From NCBI GenBank assembly GCA_000438255.1, contig FR901870.1, forward strand, positions 1 to 10,293: a stretch of 10,293 bases of DNA. The letters run 5' to 3'. The notes beneath the pieces were generated by a model. The model ran no database searches and was not told where the DNA came from. It saw nothing but the letters and a program-made list of their open reading frames with translations. Shown here in pieces: positions 1 through 7,399 of the stretch; position 1 is the first letter of the stretch; every line of letters begins with the position of its first letter. A program made the position numbers and the translations under genes. Source of the stretch: Clostridium sp. CAG:389. GTDB taxonomy: Bacteria > Bacillota > Clostridia > TANB77 > CAG-508.

Positions 1-1154
1 CTTAAATCTTCCAATATATTTATTCTTTCGTCCTTTATTTCTTGTATCTCATTTTGTTCATTTACCATTTTTTCTAGTTCTTCTATTCGATTATATGCCT
101 CCGCTTTCATGTCTTTTACTTTCATTCCTACTGGATTTTTTACAAATCCACCAATCATCAATGAGTCCACTAATGATACATATAATAAAGCATTATCTTT
201 TACAATTGCATTTTCTGGTGGTATTATATTTAACTTTTCTTTATAATATTTTACCTTCATTAGGAATCTAACATGCGAATCTGATATATTTTTAGGGTCA
301 ACCTCATAATAAATAGGTTTATTATTTGTTCCTAACATAGCCATATTTATAATCAAATATTCTATATCTTTAAATGAGTGTAACCATATATTTAGTTGTT
401 CTGTTTCTACATATTCATCTTTTGGTGTTATTACATTTTTAAAATTCCCTACATATATTAATTTTTCATTTATTTTTTTTGGAATTTGATATAGTTGCAT
501 TCTATATTTATGTCTTACATTTCCTTCATTTCCAATTATAATATATTCTAGTTTATCTATTTCTTCTTGGTACTTAGGTATTTTTTTATCTGTTGTTATT
601 TGAACATATATAATGGCTGATTGATACCTTGTATTATTATTATACATACAATCTTGTACTTTTCTTAATATAAAATATTGTCCTTCAAATTTTGAATCCT
701 GTATTTTATATGCATATGTATCTCCTATTTTCCATTCCAAAATATTATTATTAGCTATCTTTTTTATACTTTTATTTTTAGTTCCAATATTTTTTTCGCA
801 TTCTTGATATGAATTTAGCTTTTTTTTCAATTTATCTATTTCCCTTTTTCTTATTATATAATCCTCCTCACTAGCTTCATTCTTCCATCTTTCTAGATTT
901 TCGCCTAATTCTATTTCTTTTAATGCTTTTTCTTTTACAAATTTTGTTAAATTTTTATTTTTATATAGTATATCTGCTAATACCATCCAAAATACTGATT
1001 TTTCTTCTGAGTCTTCTATTTCTTCTTTATATATTTGATATATATCTTCTATTGCTTCTTTATTATTTCTTCCTTTTTCTAATAATTCTTCATATTCATT
1101 TTTTATATCTTCTGCCAAATCATCTTCATATAATTTTGGTCCCCATGTTCCCAT
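1..1154 (-). CDS. Putative composite immunity protein (DUF4259-like plus Imm26-like), partial at left edge
   Basis: This gene starts at ATG 1154 and stays open for 384 codons to the window edge, so its C-terminus is missing. Residues 1-115 begin MGTWGPKLYEDD and contain FWMVLADILYK and LGENLERW, the pattern I recall for DUF4259 proteins, many of which sit beside toxins. Residues 139-265 (WKIGDTYAYKI, GQYFILRKV, KLIYVGNFKN) resemble the Imm26 immunity fold found next to polymorphic toxins in Firmicutes. From about residue 345 the chain is rich in E, K, L and I with a coiled-coil look. No signal peptide is seen, so a cytoplasmic role is expected. It lies 10 bases downstream of the RHS nuclease toxin and shares its operon. 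The inferred job is to bind and neutralise the GIY-YIG tip. The reading frame was checked by eye over nearly its whole length without a stop. Family names are from memory, and direct inhibition is inference. Confidence 0.75.
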   Translation of the reverse strand, partial: MGTWGPKLYEDDLAEDIKNEYEELLEKGRNNKEAIEDIYQIYKEEIEDSEEKSVFWMVLADILYKNKNLTKFVKEKALKEIELGENLERWKNEASEEDYIIRKREIDKLKKKLNSYQECEKNIGTKNKSIKKIANNNILEWKIGDTYAYKIQDSKFEGQYFILRKVQDCMYNNNTRYQSAIIYVQITTDKKIPKYQEEIDKLEYIIIGNEGNVRHKYRMQLYQIPKKINEKLIYVGNFKNVITPKDEYVETEQLNIWLHSFKDIEYLIINMAMLGTNNKPIYYEVDPKNISDSHVRFLMKVKYYKEKLNIIPPENAIVKDNALLYVSLVDSLMIGGFVKNPVGMKVKDMKAEAYNRIEELEKMVNEQNEIQEIKDERINILEDL

Positions 1155-1166
1155 TCTTTACCTCCT
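1155..1166 (-). promoter_or_regulatory. Ribosome binding site of immunity gene overlapping the toxin stop codon
   Basis: On the minus strand TAGGAGG runs from the toxin stop TAG (1167-1165) straight into a perfect AGGAGG (1166-1161), followed by six bases and ATG at 1154. A ribosome ending the toxin therefore stops on the immunity gene's Shine-Dalgarno, which favours translational coupling of the two proteins. Confidence 0.85.
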
Positions 1167-1494
1167 ATTGTCCTGTCCAATATAACGCTTCATTTGATAC
1201 CACATTACCTAGATAATGTAATATCTGTCTTCCTGCTTCCATATATATTTCTCGCTTTATATTTTTAGGATTTATTCCATTAATTTTATTTAATAATGAT
1301 CTTGTATTATATTCCACCATATAAATTTGTTCAACACCTCTTGCTTCCTCTCTTGTTAATCCAGATGCTATTATTTCAAATTCATGATTAGGTTTAGTTT
1401 TTTCGTGATTTTTCATTCTTTTTTTAGGATTAACCGTTCTTCCTACATAATCTATTTTTGTAGTTTTTTTATTTCGTAATTTATAAACCGTATG
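1165..1494 (-). other. GIY-YIG nuclease toxin domain
   Basis: Residues 1883-1991 form the tip. The first motif is TVYKL (Y1886). The second is DYVGRT (Y1898, G1900), with the expected Arg 1908 and His 1912 in KKRMKNH. Glu 1937 in GVEQIYM fits the metal-binding Glu, and Asn 1951 in LLNKINGINP is the usual closing Asn of RHS-linked GIY-YIG toxins. All key positions look present, so an active DNase is expected. Confidence 0.85.
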
Positions 1495-4400
1495 ACTTTT
1501 TTCGTTGTTTTTTCTTTGTCTATCCTTCACGGTTTCAATTACTTTTTCTGTTGCTACTGCTGTACCAACTACTGATGCAACAGTTACTACCGTATATACT
1601 ACTGCTTTAACTGCTGCTATAACAGTAGACAAAATTGCCGCTAAGGATATTGCAAAATTTCCATCCTCATCTATCATATTAACCGGATTATTATTACAAT
1701 AAATATAACCATTATGGCTCAATAATTCTCCTAGTTGCCCGCCATAATTATCAAAATTTATAAACCTTCCCCACTCCGGATTATAATACCTACTTTGTAA
1801 ATAATATAAACCTGTCTCTGCATCATATCGATAACCTCTATACCTATACGGATTCATTATACCTATATTAGTATCACTTGTTATATTATTTCCATTTATA
1901 TCTTTAATACTTAATGTATTTCCCCAACTATCATACTCATATCTTATCACTTGGTTAAGGTTACTGTCAAGTATACCAATAATATCATTTTGTGCATTTT
2001 TTATATAATAATATTGTGTATCATTATATTTTAAACCTATCATATTTCCATTTTGGTCATATATATAATAAATAATATTATTACCTCTTTGTTCATATAT
2101 TACTTTTGAACCCTCTAAATAATAATTAGTTATCGTACCATTTACTACTTTTTGAGTACGTATTCCATTTTCATTATATTTATATTTTATCGTTTGATTT
2201 TTACTACTATTACTAATTCCTGCTAATTGTCTTCCATTCTGCCATGTATAATTATTTCCATCATATGTTAACACATTTCCTATATTATCATAAGTTATTT
2301 GTTTTCCATTATAACTTGTTAATTGATCTTTCCAATTTGTATTTCCATATGTATATGTTATTATTTTATTTGGTGTAGTAGGCAATGTAGCTGATGTGGT
2401 ATATGAATATTCTTTTTTATTTAATATATTTCCACCTGTATCATACTCATATGCTATTGTTTTATTTTGTTTTACATTATCTTCTCTTTTTAATTGGCTT
2501 AACTCATCATAATAATATTTATTTGTTAATGTATTTCCTTCTTTGATAGTTTCTATATTTCCTAGGCCATCATACGTATATGTTATTTCAGCATTATTTC
2601 CATTTTTTACTGATTTCAATAATGTTGTTGTTTTGTTTGTTACATTTGGTACATCAATATATGAATAACTTGTTTTATAACTCTTACTTCCACTTGTTAT
2701 TGTATTAATACTCAATCTAGATAACTTATCCATTGTATTTGTCCAAGTTATACTATTGTTAAGTTTTAAAGATGTTAGTCTATTTGCTTTATCATAATCA
2801 TATTGTAATGAATTAACTCTATTACTCAAAGTATATTTTTTAGTATTTACATTATTATTTGCATCATAACCGTATTCTTTTATAAATCCATTTGTATTTA
2901 TACTTTTTACTAACCTTTCAGCTAAATCATATGTAAATGTTTCTGTATTATTATTTATACCATCAACTATTGTTTTCACATTAGAATTTGCATTATATGT
3001 ATATTGATAATTTCCATTTGTCCCTGACATCTTTATAATTCTATTAAATCTATCATAGCTATAAGAAATTGTTTGATTATTACCATATGTTGCACTTATT
3101 AAATTCCCATTATTATTTTCATAATTATTAGTCGATAATATCTGATTTCCTACTTTTACTTGTTTTACATTTCCAAAATTATCATAATTAAATGTATATA
3201 TAAATCCATTATGATTTATTGTTTTCAACATATCATTTTCATAAGTATATGTATTAGAATATTCTTTTTGTGATACTTGTTTTTTTACATTTAGTAATCT
3301 ATTTGATGTATCATAAGTATAGTTTGTTTCTTTATTTTTAGCATCTATTGTTTTAGTTAATAATCCTGTATTTTGATTATATTGATATTGAGTCGTATTT
3401 CCCGCTTCATCAATCAATTTAGTTTGATAATTTCCATTTGAAGAATATTCTGCTTGTGTTTGAATAAAGCCTCTTTCATTATCTTCAATAACAATCTGTA
3501 TTGCATAAATTGGTTTATATTGCCCTGTTGTTCCAGATATTTCGCCATCTTGTACCCAACTTTGCCATCCTAGTCCACTAACATATGTCCTATATCTCAC
3601 AGAATATTTAGTAGTATTAACTAGTTTAATTTTTATAGCTTCCATTCTCAATGATTGACCTTCTGTACCTGCCATTGTTCCATTTTGTACCCAATCTTGC
3701 CAACCAATATTTGCAACATGAGCACTATATTCAACTTTTATATTTGAATGTGGATTCGTTAAATTTATTTTTATTGCCTCTAACTGATTATTTAATTGTG
3801 AACTTCCTGATGTTTCACCATTTTGAATACTACCTTTCCAACCTTCATTAGCAATATGAGTCTGATATTGTACACCTATATCACTTTCATTTATTTCTTC
3901 AACTTTTGCACTTGTTATATTACCATAATTATCATAATTAAATGAATATTTATTTCCTACTGCATTTATTGCACTATTTAACTTTTGAGGATTATTTATA
4001 TCATATTGATATGTAAATTCTCCTCCCTTTGGATTTATAGAAGAAATTAGTTTATTATCTGAATTATATTTAAATGTTTGATTATTTTTTGAATTGTCTT
4101 CAGTAGATATAATATTTCCATTGCTGTCATAAATATAACTTTGTCCAAATTCTTCTTTAAATAAACCTACATTGTCAAAATATGTTTCATTTGCATTATT
4201 TGTACATACTAAATGAGCCTTAACTGCATAATAATCACTATCTGCTATATTTATTGTAGACACAAATTGCCAATCATTACCATCAACATTAATATTATTG
4301 TCTATCATTTGTATTGTTCCATCATTTCTATAAAAATGAAAACTTAAACTAACTTTTATATTTTTTTCAGAACTATTAGGAACAGCTTTACTATTTACCC

Positions 4401-7140
4401 ATCCTGCGAAAGTAAAAATATCTCCTTTTTTACCACTAATATGAAGTTCTTGTCCAATATGTTTATCTATATTGCTATTACCTACAAATCTATATTTTCC
4501 ATCTACTACTTGGTCACAACTTTCAAGATGATAATTTGTCCAATAATTTGAACCTTCATCAAAATTTGCATTTTTAAGCAAATTATTTTCTTTTTCATTT
4601 ATAGAAATTAAATTTCCATCTAATGTTAATTTATTTTTATTATTATTTCCCTCTCCGTATTTATACATTTTTCCCAAAGCATTGTTTACATTATTAGCAT
4701 CTTTTCCTAAATCAGCAATGCTAATTGTTTGTCCATAATTGTTAAATGTATATATATTGGTATACCCTTTATTATCAGTAAATTTTGTAATATTCGTTCC
4801 ATAAGATATATTTAAAGATTTACCTAATATATTTTGAGTACCATATTCTTTTATACTTTTAACTTTGTTTCCTTTTTCGTAATAATACTCATAATTCATA
4901 TATGAATTATCTATATTTTTAACAGATGTTAATAAATTTGAAGAATTATAACTATATGTAGAAGTCTTATTATCATGATAAGTTACTTGTGTCATGTTAT
5001 TGTTAGAATTATATCCAAATGTTATTATTCTTCCAGCTTTATCTGTTATTTTTGAAAGTTTCAAAGTATTATCATATGAAAACGATATTTCTTCTCCTGC
5101 ACCATCAATTACTTTTTCTATTCTAAAATCTTGTGCTGTATTCGTATTTAAATTCAATGTAATTTTATTTCCAAAAGTATCTTTTAATTCTTTTAAATGC
5201 CATTTAATTCCTGTCGAATTAGTCCTTTTTTGAAAAATAAGGGTACTATTATTTTTATCTTTCATGATAAAAGTATCATTTTCTAATGTTAATGTTAAAT
5301 TAAGTCCATCTTCATCTTTATATACATTAGACGTTCCATCTCTTTTAAAATAATGCTGTGTTCCGTCTTCATCTATATATTTTGCATACTCTACATTATT
5401 TATTGTAACTAAATTTATAATTTGTGATAAATTTAATCTATATCCTTTTCCATATCCAATGTCTATATCTTTATCATTTGTATTATATACATGATTAACA
5501 GTAACAGGTAATAAATTTCCTCCTGTGCAAGAATCTTGATGTGTTAACACTAAATTTCCATTGTAATCATTTGTATATACTGTTCCTGCTCTTCCTATTG
5601 ATTGTGTATGATATGTTTGATAATCTTCTATTCCTGTTTGGTTTCTATATACCATTTGAATCATTGGTCTTGCATTTGTGTAAGCATCACTTACATCTGA
5701 TGAATAAAAATACGCATCTGAATGTTGAGCATTATATGTTTCTGTATGGTCTTTTAATAATACACCATAATTATTTCCTGTTATGTACCAGTCCTTTACT
5801 ATTGAAGTTATATCAAAATAATAAAATTTTATTGGATTATTAGAGTCATATTTATATTTAACATAATCAACAATTTTCGAATCATACTGATTATATAAAT
5901 TACTCCAACTAGCTGTTTTTGTTTCCCAATTACTTGTCATTTTATGAACATCAATTTGTATTTCCTGCGTTGCAGGAGCCCATTCATTAGTATCTGGATA
6001 TGAACAAATATCTAACATTGCACTTATAATCTGGTCTCCTGAGTTCAAATTAGGTATTGCGAATTTTAGTAAGCTTCTAGTAGGTCCTTTGCTTGATAAT
6101 TTATTATTACTTCCCACTCTTAATATATGTGCTTCATGCCTATTAGGATATCCAGCATCTCCATCAAAAATGTATACATCATTTATATAATGATAATCCA
6201 ATGATGTTTGTACTGTTGGATCTATAATTACTGGATATACTCTCTCTTCATTTTCTAACCATTCTCTACTTGGTTTTAATGTCATAATATATTTGTTATT
6301 TTTTTCCGTTAAATCTATTTGAACATCATCACATAATTCATTTTTTGCATCGTACATATATGGTGCTTCTAAAATGAATATTACTGACTCTTGATTTTTT
6401 TCACTAAAAGCAATTCTATTATCTTCCGTTTTTTCCATTTTCAAATTATCTGTTTTAAATTCAAATGAAATTTCTTGATTTATTGCAGCTTTATCTTTTA
6501 AAATAATATTTTCTTTTATAGAATTAGATACAACATTATATTGAAGGTCTATATTTTCTAATATATTTTCGTATTCTATAATTCCAGAAGCTATATTATT
6601 TAATTTTAATTTACTGTTATCTAAATCGTTCTTTCCTATCTTTTTAGCTTCTACTTTATTTGAATTTAGTAAAGCCCATTTTATATTATGATTTTTTATA
6701 TTTATTTTTACTAAATTATTTTTATTTGATTTTTTGGAAAATTTTACCTTAAAAGTATTACTTTTATTTTGATACATTCCATTATCTTCATTTACATCTT
6801 CTAATGAATTATCAATATCTAATAATTTTCCATTTTTTTCATAATGGACAGCTGTCGGATAAATTCCTGTTAATATAGTTCCATCACTTTGTAAAAAATG
6901 CTTTTGATTTAAAGTTCTTTTTTCTGTTATTTCTCCAATTATTTCAGTTGAACTAGAATCATTAATTGAGTTTTCTACATCTTTGTTTTCAACATATTTC
7001 TCATTAATATCATTTTGTAAATTTTCTGTTTCTTTTATGCCCAAAGCAATAGGTGAACAAATTTGTAACAATATTATAGTTGTTAAAATAGTTGCAACTA
7101 TTTTTATAAATGTTCTAGTTTGAATTTTGTTTTTTTCCAT
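1165..7140 (-). CDS. Secreted RHS-repeat polymorphic toxin with C-terminal GIY-YIG nuclease domain
   Basis: This 1991-residue protein is a WapA-like cell-surface RHS toxin. Order of parts: Sec signal peptide (1-34); clostridial RHS N-terminal region (about 70-305); DNRLRE-like domain (308-499); DUF6531-like segment with YIDEDGTQHYF (500-600); YD repeats (about 655-850); carbohydrate-binding-like module (853-997); more YD repeats (1000-1080); three ChW repeats (1088-1220); a long YD-repeat stretch (1222-1760); RHS core (1763-1827); hydrophobic segment (1828-1862); GIY-YIG toxin tip (1883-1991). In known relatives the repeats build a shell around the toxin, which is released to act in a neighbouring cell. 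Here the cargo is probably a DNase. The start ATG at 7140 gives a proper signal peptide, and a GAAAGGTGGGG motif lies just upstream. It is first in an operon with the putative immunity gene. The frame is intact. The RHS identity is very secure; the delivery route and target are inferred. Confidence 0.95.
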   Translation of the reverse strand: MEKNKIQTRTFIKIVATILTTIILLQICSPIALGIKETENLQNDINEKYVENKDVENSINDSSSTEIIGEITEKRTLNQKHFLQSDGTILTGIYPTAVHYEKNGKLLDIDNSLEDVNEDNGMYQNKSNTFKVKFSKKSNKNNLVKINIKNHNIKWALLNSNKVEAKKIGKNDLDNSKLKLNNIASGIIEYENILENIDLQYNVVSNSIKENIILKDKAAINQEISFEFKTDNLKMEKTEDNRIAFSEKNQESVIFILEAPYMYDAKNELCDDVQIDLTEKNNKYIMTLKPSREWLENEERVYPVIIDPTVQTSLDYHYINDVYIFDGDAGYPNRHEAHILRVGSNNKLSSKGPTRSLLKFAIPNLNSGDQIISAMLDICSYPDTNEWAPATQEIQIDVHKMTSNWETKTASWSNLYNQYDSKIVDYVKYKYDSNNPIKFYYFDITSIVKDWYITGNNYGVLLKDHTETYNAQHSDAYFYSSDVSDAYTNARPMIQMVYRNQTGIEDYQTYHTQSIGRAGTVYTNDYNGNLVLTHQDSCTGGNLLPVTVNHVYNTNDKDIDIGYGKGYRLNLSQIINLVTINNVEYAKYIDEDGTQHYFKRDGTSNVYKDEDGLNLTLTLENDTFIMKDKNNSTLIFQKRTNSTGIKWHLKELKDTFGNKITLNLNTNTAQDFRIEKVIDGAGEEISFSYDNTLKLSKITDKAGRIITFGYNSNNNMTQVTYHDNKTSTYSYNSSNLLTSVKNIDNSYMNYEYYYEKGNKVKSIKEYGTQNILGKSLNISYGTNITKFTDNKGYTNIYTFNNYGQTISIADLGKDANNVNNALGKMYKYGEGNNNKNKLTLDGNLISINEKENNLLKNANFDEGSNYWTNYHLESCDQVVDGKYRFVGNSNIDKHIGQELHISGKKGDIFTFAGWVNSKAVPNSSEKNIKVSLSFHFYRNDGTIQMIDNNINVDGNDWQFVSTINIADSDYYAVKAHLVCTNNANETYFDNVGLFKEEFGQSYIYDSNGNIISTEDNSKNNQTFKYNSDNKLISSINPKGGEFTYQYDINNPQKLNSAINAVGNKYSFNYDNYGNITSAKVEEINESDIGVQYQTHIANEGWKGSIQNGETSGSSQLNNQLEAIKINLTNPHSNIKVEYSAHVANIGWQDWVQNGTMAGTEGQSLRMEAIKIKLVNTTKYSVRYRTYVSGLGWQSWVQDGEISGTTGQYKPIYAIQIVIEDNERGFIQTQAEYSSNGNYQTKLIDEAGNTTQYQYNQNTGLLTKTIDAKNKETNYTYDTSNRLLNVKKQVSQKEYSNTYTYENDMLKTINHNGFIYTFNYDNFGNVKQVKVGNQILSTNNYENNNGNLISATYGNNQTISYSYDRFNRIIKMSGTNGNYQYTYNANSNVKTIVDGINNNTETFTYDLAERLVKSINTNGFIKEYGYDANNNVNTKKYTLSNRVNSLQYDYDKANRLTSLKLNNSITWTNTMDKLSRLSINTITSGSKSYKTSYSYIDVPNVTNKTTTLLKSVKNGNNAEITYTYDGLGNIETIKEGNTLTNKYYYDELSQLKREDNVKQNKTIAYEYDTGGNILNKKEYSYTTSATLPTTPNKIITYTYGNTNWKDQLTSYNGKQITYDNIGNVLTYDGNNYTWQNGRQLAGISNSSKNQTIKYKYNENGIRTQKVVNGTITNYYLEGSKVIYEQRGNNIIYYIYDQNGNMIGLKYNDTQYYYIKNAQNDIIGILDSNLNQVIRYEYDSWGNTLSIKDINGNNITSDTNIGIMNPYRYRGYRYDAETGLYYLQSRYYNPEWGRFINFDNYGGQLGELLSHNGYIYCNNNPVNMIDEDGNFAISLAAILSTVIAAVKAVVYTVVTVASVVGTAVATEKVIETVKDRQRKNNEKSHTVYKLRNKKTTKIDYVGRTVNPKKRMKNHEKTKPNHEFEIIASGLTREEARGVEQIYMVEYNTRSLLNKINGINPKNIKREIYMEAGRQILHYLGNVVSNEALYWTGQ
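1555..1659 (-). other. Hydrophobic segment between RHS core and toxin tip
   Basis: Residues 1828-1862 are rich in A, V, I and T with almost no charge (AAILSTVIAAVKAVVYTVV at the centre), followed by a K/R-rich linker, KDRQRKNNEK. Segments like this often lie at RHS tip entrances and may help toxin entry through a membrane or packing in the shell; which applies here cannot be told. Confidence 0.7.
1660..1854 (-). other. RHS core (repeat-associated core) of the toxin
   Basis: Residues 1763-1827 carry the hallmark PYRYRGYRYDAETGLYYLQ followed by SRYYNPEWGRFIN, then YIYCNNNPVN and MIDEDG. This marks the boundary between the conserved shell and the variable toxin tip. The usual DPxG end is here DEDG (1824-1827). 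Confidence 0.95.
3481..3879 (-). repeat. Three tandem ChW repeats inside the RHS toxin
   Basis: Three copies of about 42 residues lie at 1088-1130, 1134-1175 and 1179-1220. Shared pattern: V.Y..HV...GW..WVQ.G...GT.GQ, ending EAIKIKL or similar. This is the ChW signature, a family found mainly in secreted clostridial proteins and thought to bind the cell surface or ligands. Copies 2 and 3 keep both tryptophans (GWQDW, GWQSW); copy 1 has lost the second (GWKGS). The copies differ enough that the DNA is not a recent exact duplication. Confidence 0.9.
4150..4584 (-). other. Carbohydrate-binding-like module inserted between YD repeats
   Basis: Residues about 853-997 begin NLLKNANFDEGSNYWT and continue with FTFAGWVNSKA, NDWQFVSTINI and ETYFDNVGLF, the sequence style of a galactose-binding-like (CBM_4_9 type) jelly roll. 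YD-repeat sequence resumes straight after it (YIYDSNGN). Such a module would bind glycan on the own or target surface; no ligand can be predicted. The family call rests on pattern memory. Confidence 0.65.
5644..6219 (-). other. DNRLRE-like domain in the RHS toxin
   Basis: Residues about 308-499 contain HILRVGSNN, TRSLLKFAIPNL, SGDQIISAMLDI, YFDITSIVKDWY and NYGVLLK in the order typical of DNRLRE domains, a beta-rich module common in the N-terminal half of secreted Gram-positive RHS/Wap proteins. It probably faces the cell wall or outer surface. The edges are approximate. Confidence 0.8.
7039..7140 (-). other. Signal peptide of the RHS toxin
   Basis: Residues 1-34 show a basic n-region (K3, K5, R9, K13), a hydrophobic stretch from about F11 to I27 and a probable signal peptidase I site after ALG (32-34). 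Cysteine 28 is preceded by LQI, which does not fit a lipobox, so Sec export with type I cleavage is more likely than lipoprotein anchoring. Confidence 0.8.
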
Positions 7141-7148
7141 ATATCAAC

Positions 7149-7157
7149 CCCACCTTT
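7149..7157 (-). promoter_or_regulatory. Ribosome binding site of RHS toxin gene
   Basis: The minus strand reads AAAGGTGGG at 7157-7149, 8 bases from ATG 7140 at its near edge. It is purine-rich and partly complementary to the 16S tail but not a perfect AGGAGG, unlike the immunity gene and fba. That would allow weaker toxin than immunity translation. Confidence 0.6.
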
Positions 7158-7177
7158 CATTTTATATGATTAATTTT

Positions 7178-7206
7178 TATATACCATATTGCTAATTATG
7201 GCTCAA
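7178..7206 (-). promoter_or_regulatory. Probable sigma-A promoter of the toxin-immunity operon
   Basis: On the minus strand TTGAGC (7206-7201) is followed by exactly 17 bases and TATATA (7183-7178). A TG one base before the -10 box makes it an extended -10 promoter. Each hexamer matches consensus at 4 of 6. A start near 7171 would leave a leader of about 30 bases containing the ribosome binding site. Confidence 0.6.
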
Positions 7207-7211
7207 TATTG

Positions 7212-7250
7212 TTTTTTTCTACTTTTTTCTACTTTTTTCCACTTTTCAAA
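7212..7250 (-). promoter_or_regulatory. Phased A-tracts (bent DNA / UP-element-like) upstream of toxin promoter
   Basis: On the plus strand four T-runs of 7, 6, 6 and 4 bases (7212-7218, 7223-7228, 7233-7238, 7243-7246) repeat with a unit of ACTTTTTTCT at a 10-bp step. Read on the minus strand these are A-tracts in phase with the helix, a classic cause of intrinsic bending, ending six bases before the -35 box. They probably aid RNA polymerase binding at the toxin promoter or host a nucleoid protein. Confidence 0.7.
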
Positions 7251-7277
7251 AAGCCTTATAATTAGACCAGAAAACTA

Positions 7278-7306
7278 TTGAAAATACTAGCAAAATAAAG
7301 TATAAT
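7278..7306 (+). promoter_or_regulatory. Sigma-A promoter of rqcH
   Basis: TTGAAA (7278-7283), a 17-base spacer and a perfect TATAAT (7301-7306) give a near-consensus promoter. Transcription should start around 7313, leaving a leader of about 87 bases before ATG 7400. Confidence 0.8.
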
Positions 7307-7315
7307 AGTTAAAAT

Positions 7316-7350
7316 TCATAATCTTATGATATTCAAAAAACAACTCATAA
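7316..7350 (+). repeat. Inverted repeats in the rqcH leader
   Basis: TCATAA (7316-7321), TTATGA (7324-7329) and TCATAA (7345-7350) occur in order. The central arm can pair with either flank: with the first as a palindrome with a 2-base gap, or with the third as a hairpin with a 15-base loop. It could be an operator just after the transcription start. The stems are short and AT-rich, so a chance origin is possible. Confidence 0.35.
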
Positions 7351-7383
7351 GTGATACAACATATAATAAACAAAACTAAAAAG

Positions 7384-7390
7384 AAAAGGA
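7384..7390 (+). promoter_or_regulatory. Ribosome binding site of rqcH, deciding the start codon
   Basis: AAAAGGA ends 9 bases before ATG 7400, 3 bases before ATG 7394 and touches TTG 7391. Only 7400 has normal spacing, and it gives the family-typical N-terminus MAFDGI, so 7400 is chosen over the two upstream in-frame starts. Confidence 0.75.
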
Positions 7391-7399
7391 TTGATGCAA

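Noticed and set aside
923..1216. Plus-strand open frame of 97 codons, very rich in Leu, Phe and Tyr
   Set aside because: It lies opposite the immunity gene and the toxin end. Its composition is what the T-rich complement of A-rich codons gives, and no convincing ribosome binding site or family is seen.
7057..7068. Possible lipoprotein signal around Cys28 of the RHS toxin
   Set aside because: The residues before Cys are LQI, which do not match the lipobox pattern; a type I cleavage site after ALG is better.
1165..7140. Possible frameshift or assembly fusion in the very long toxin gene
   Set aside because: Domain order is continuous from signal peptide to GIY-YIG tip in one frame, and inserts are flanked cleanly by YD repeats, so the length is natural for this class.
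7211..7250. 10-bp tandem repeat considered as CRISPR or a mobile-element trace
   Set aside because: The units are contiguous with no spacers and no flanking duplications; phased A-tracts explain it.
7391..7399. Earlier rqcH starts, TTG 7391 and ATG 7394
   Set aside because: They are too close to the Shine-Dalgarno (0-3 bases) and add residues not typical of the family; ATG 7400 fits better.
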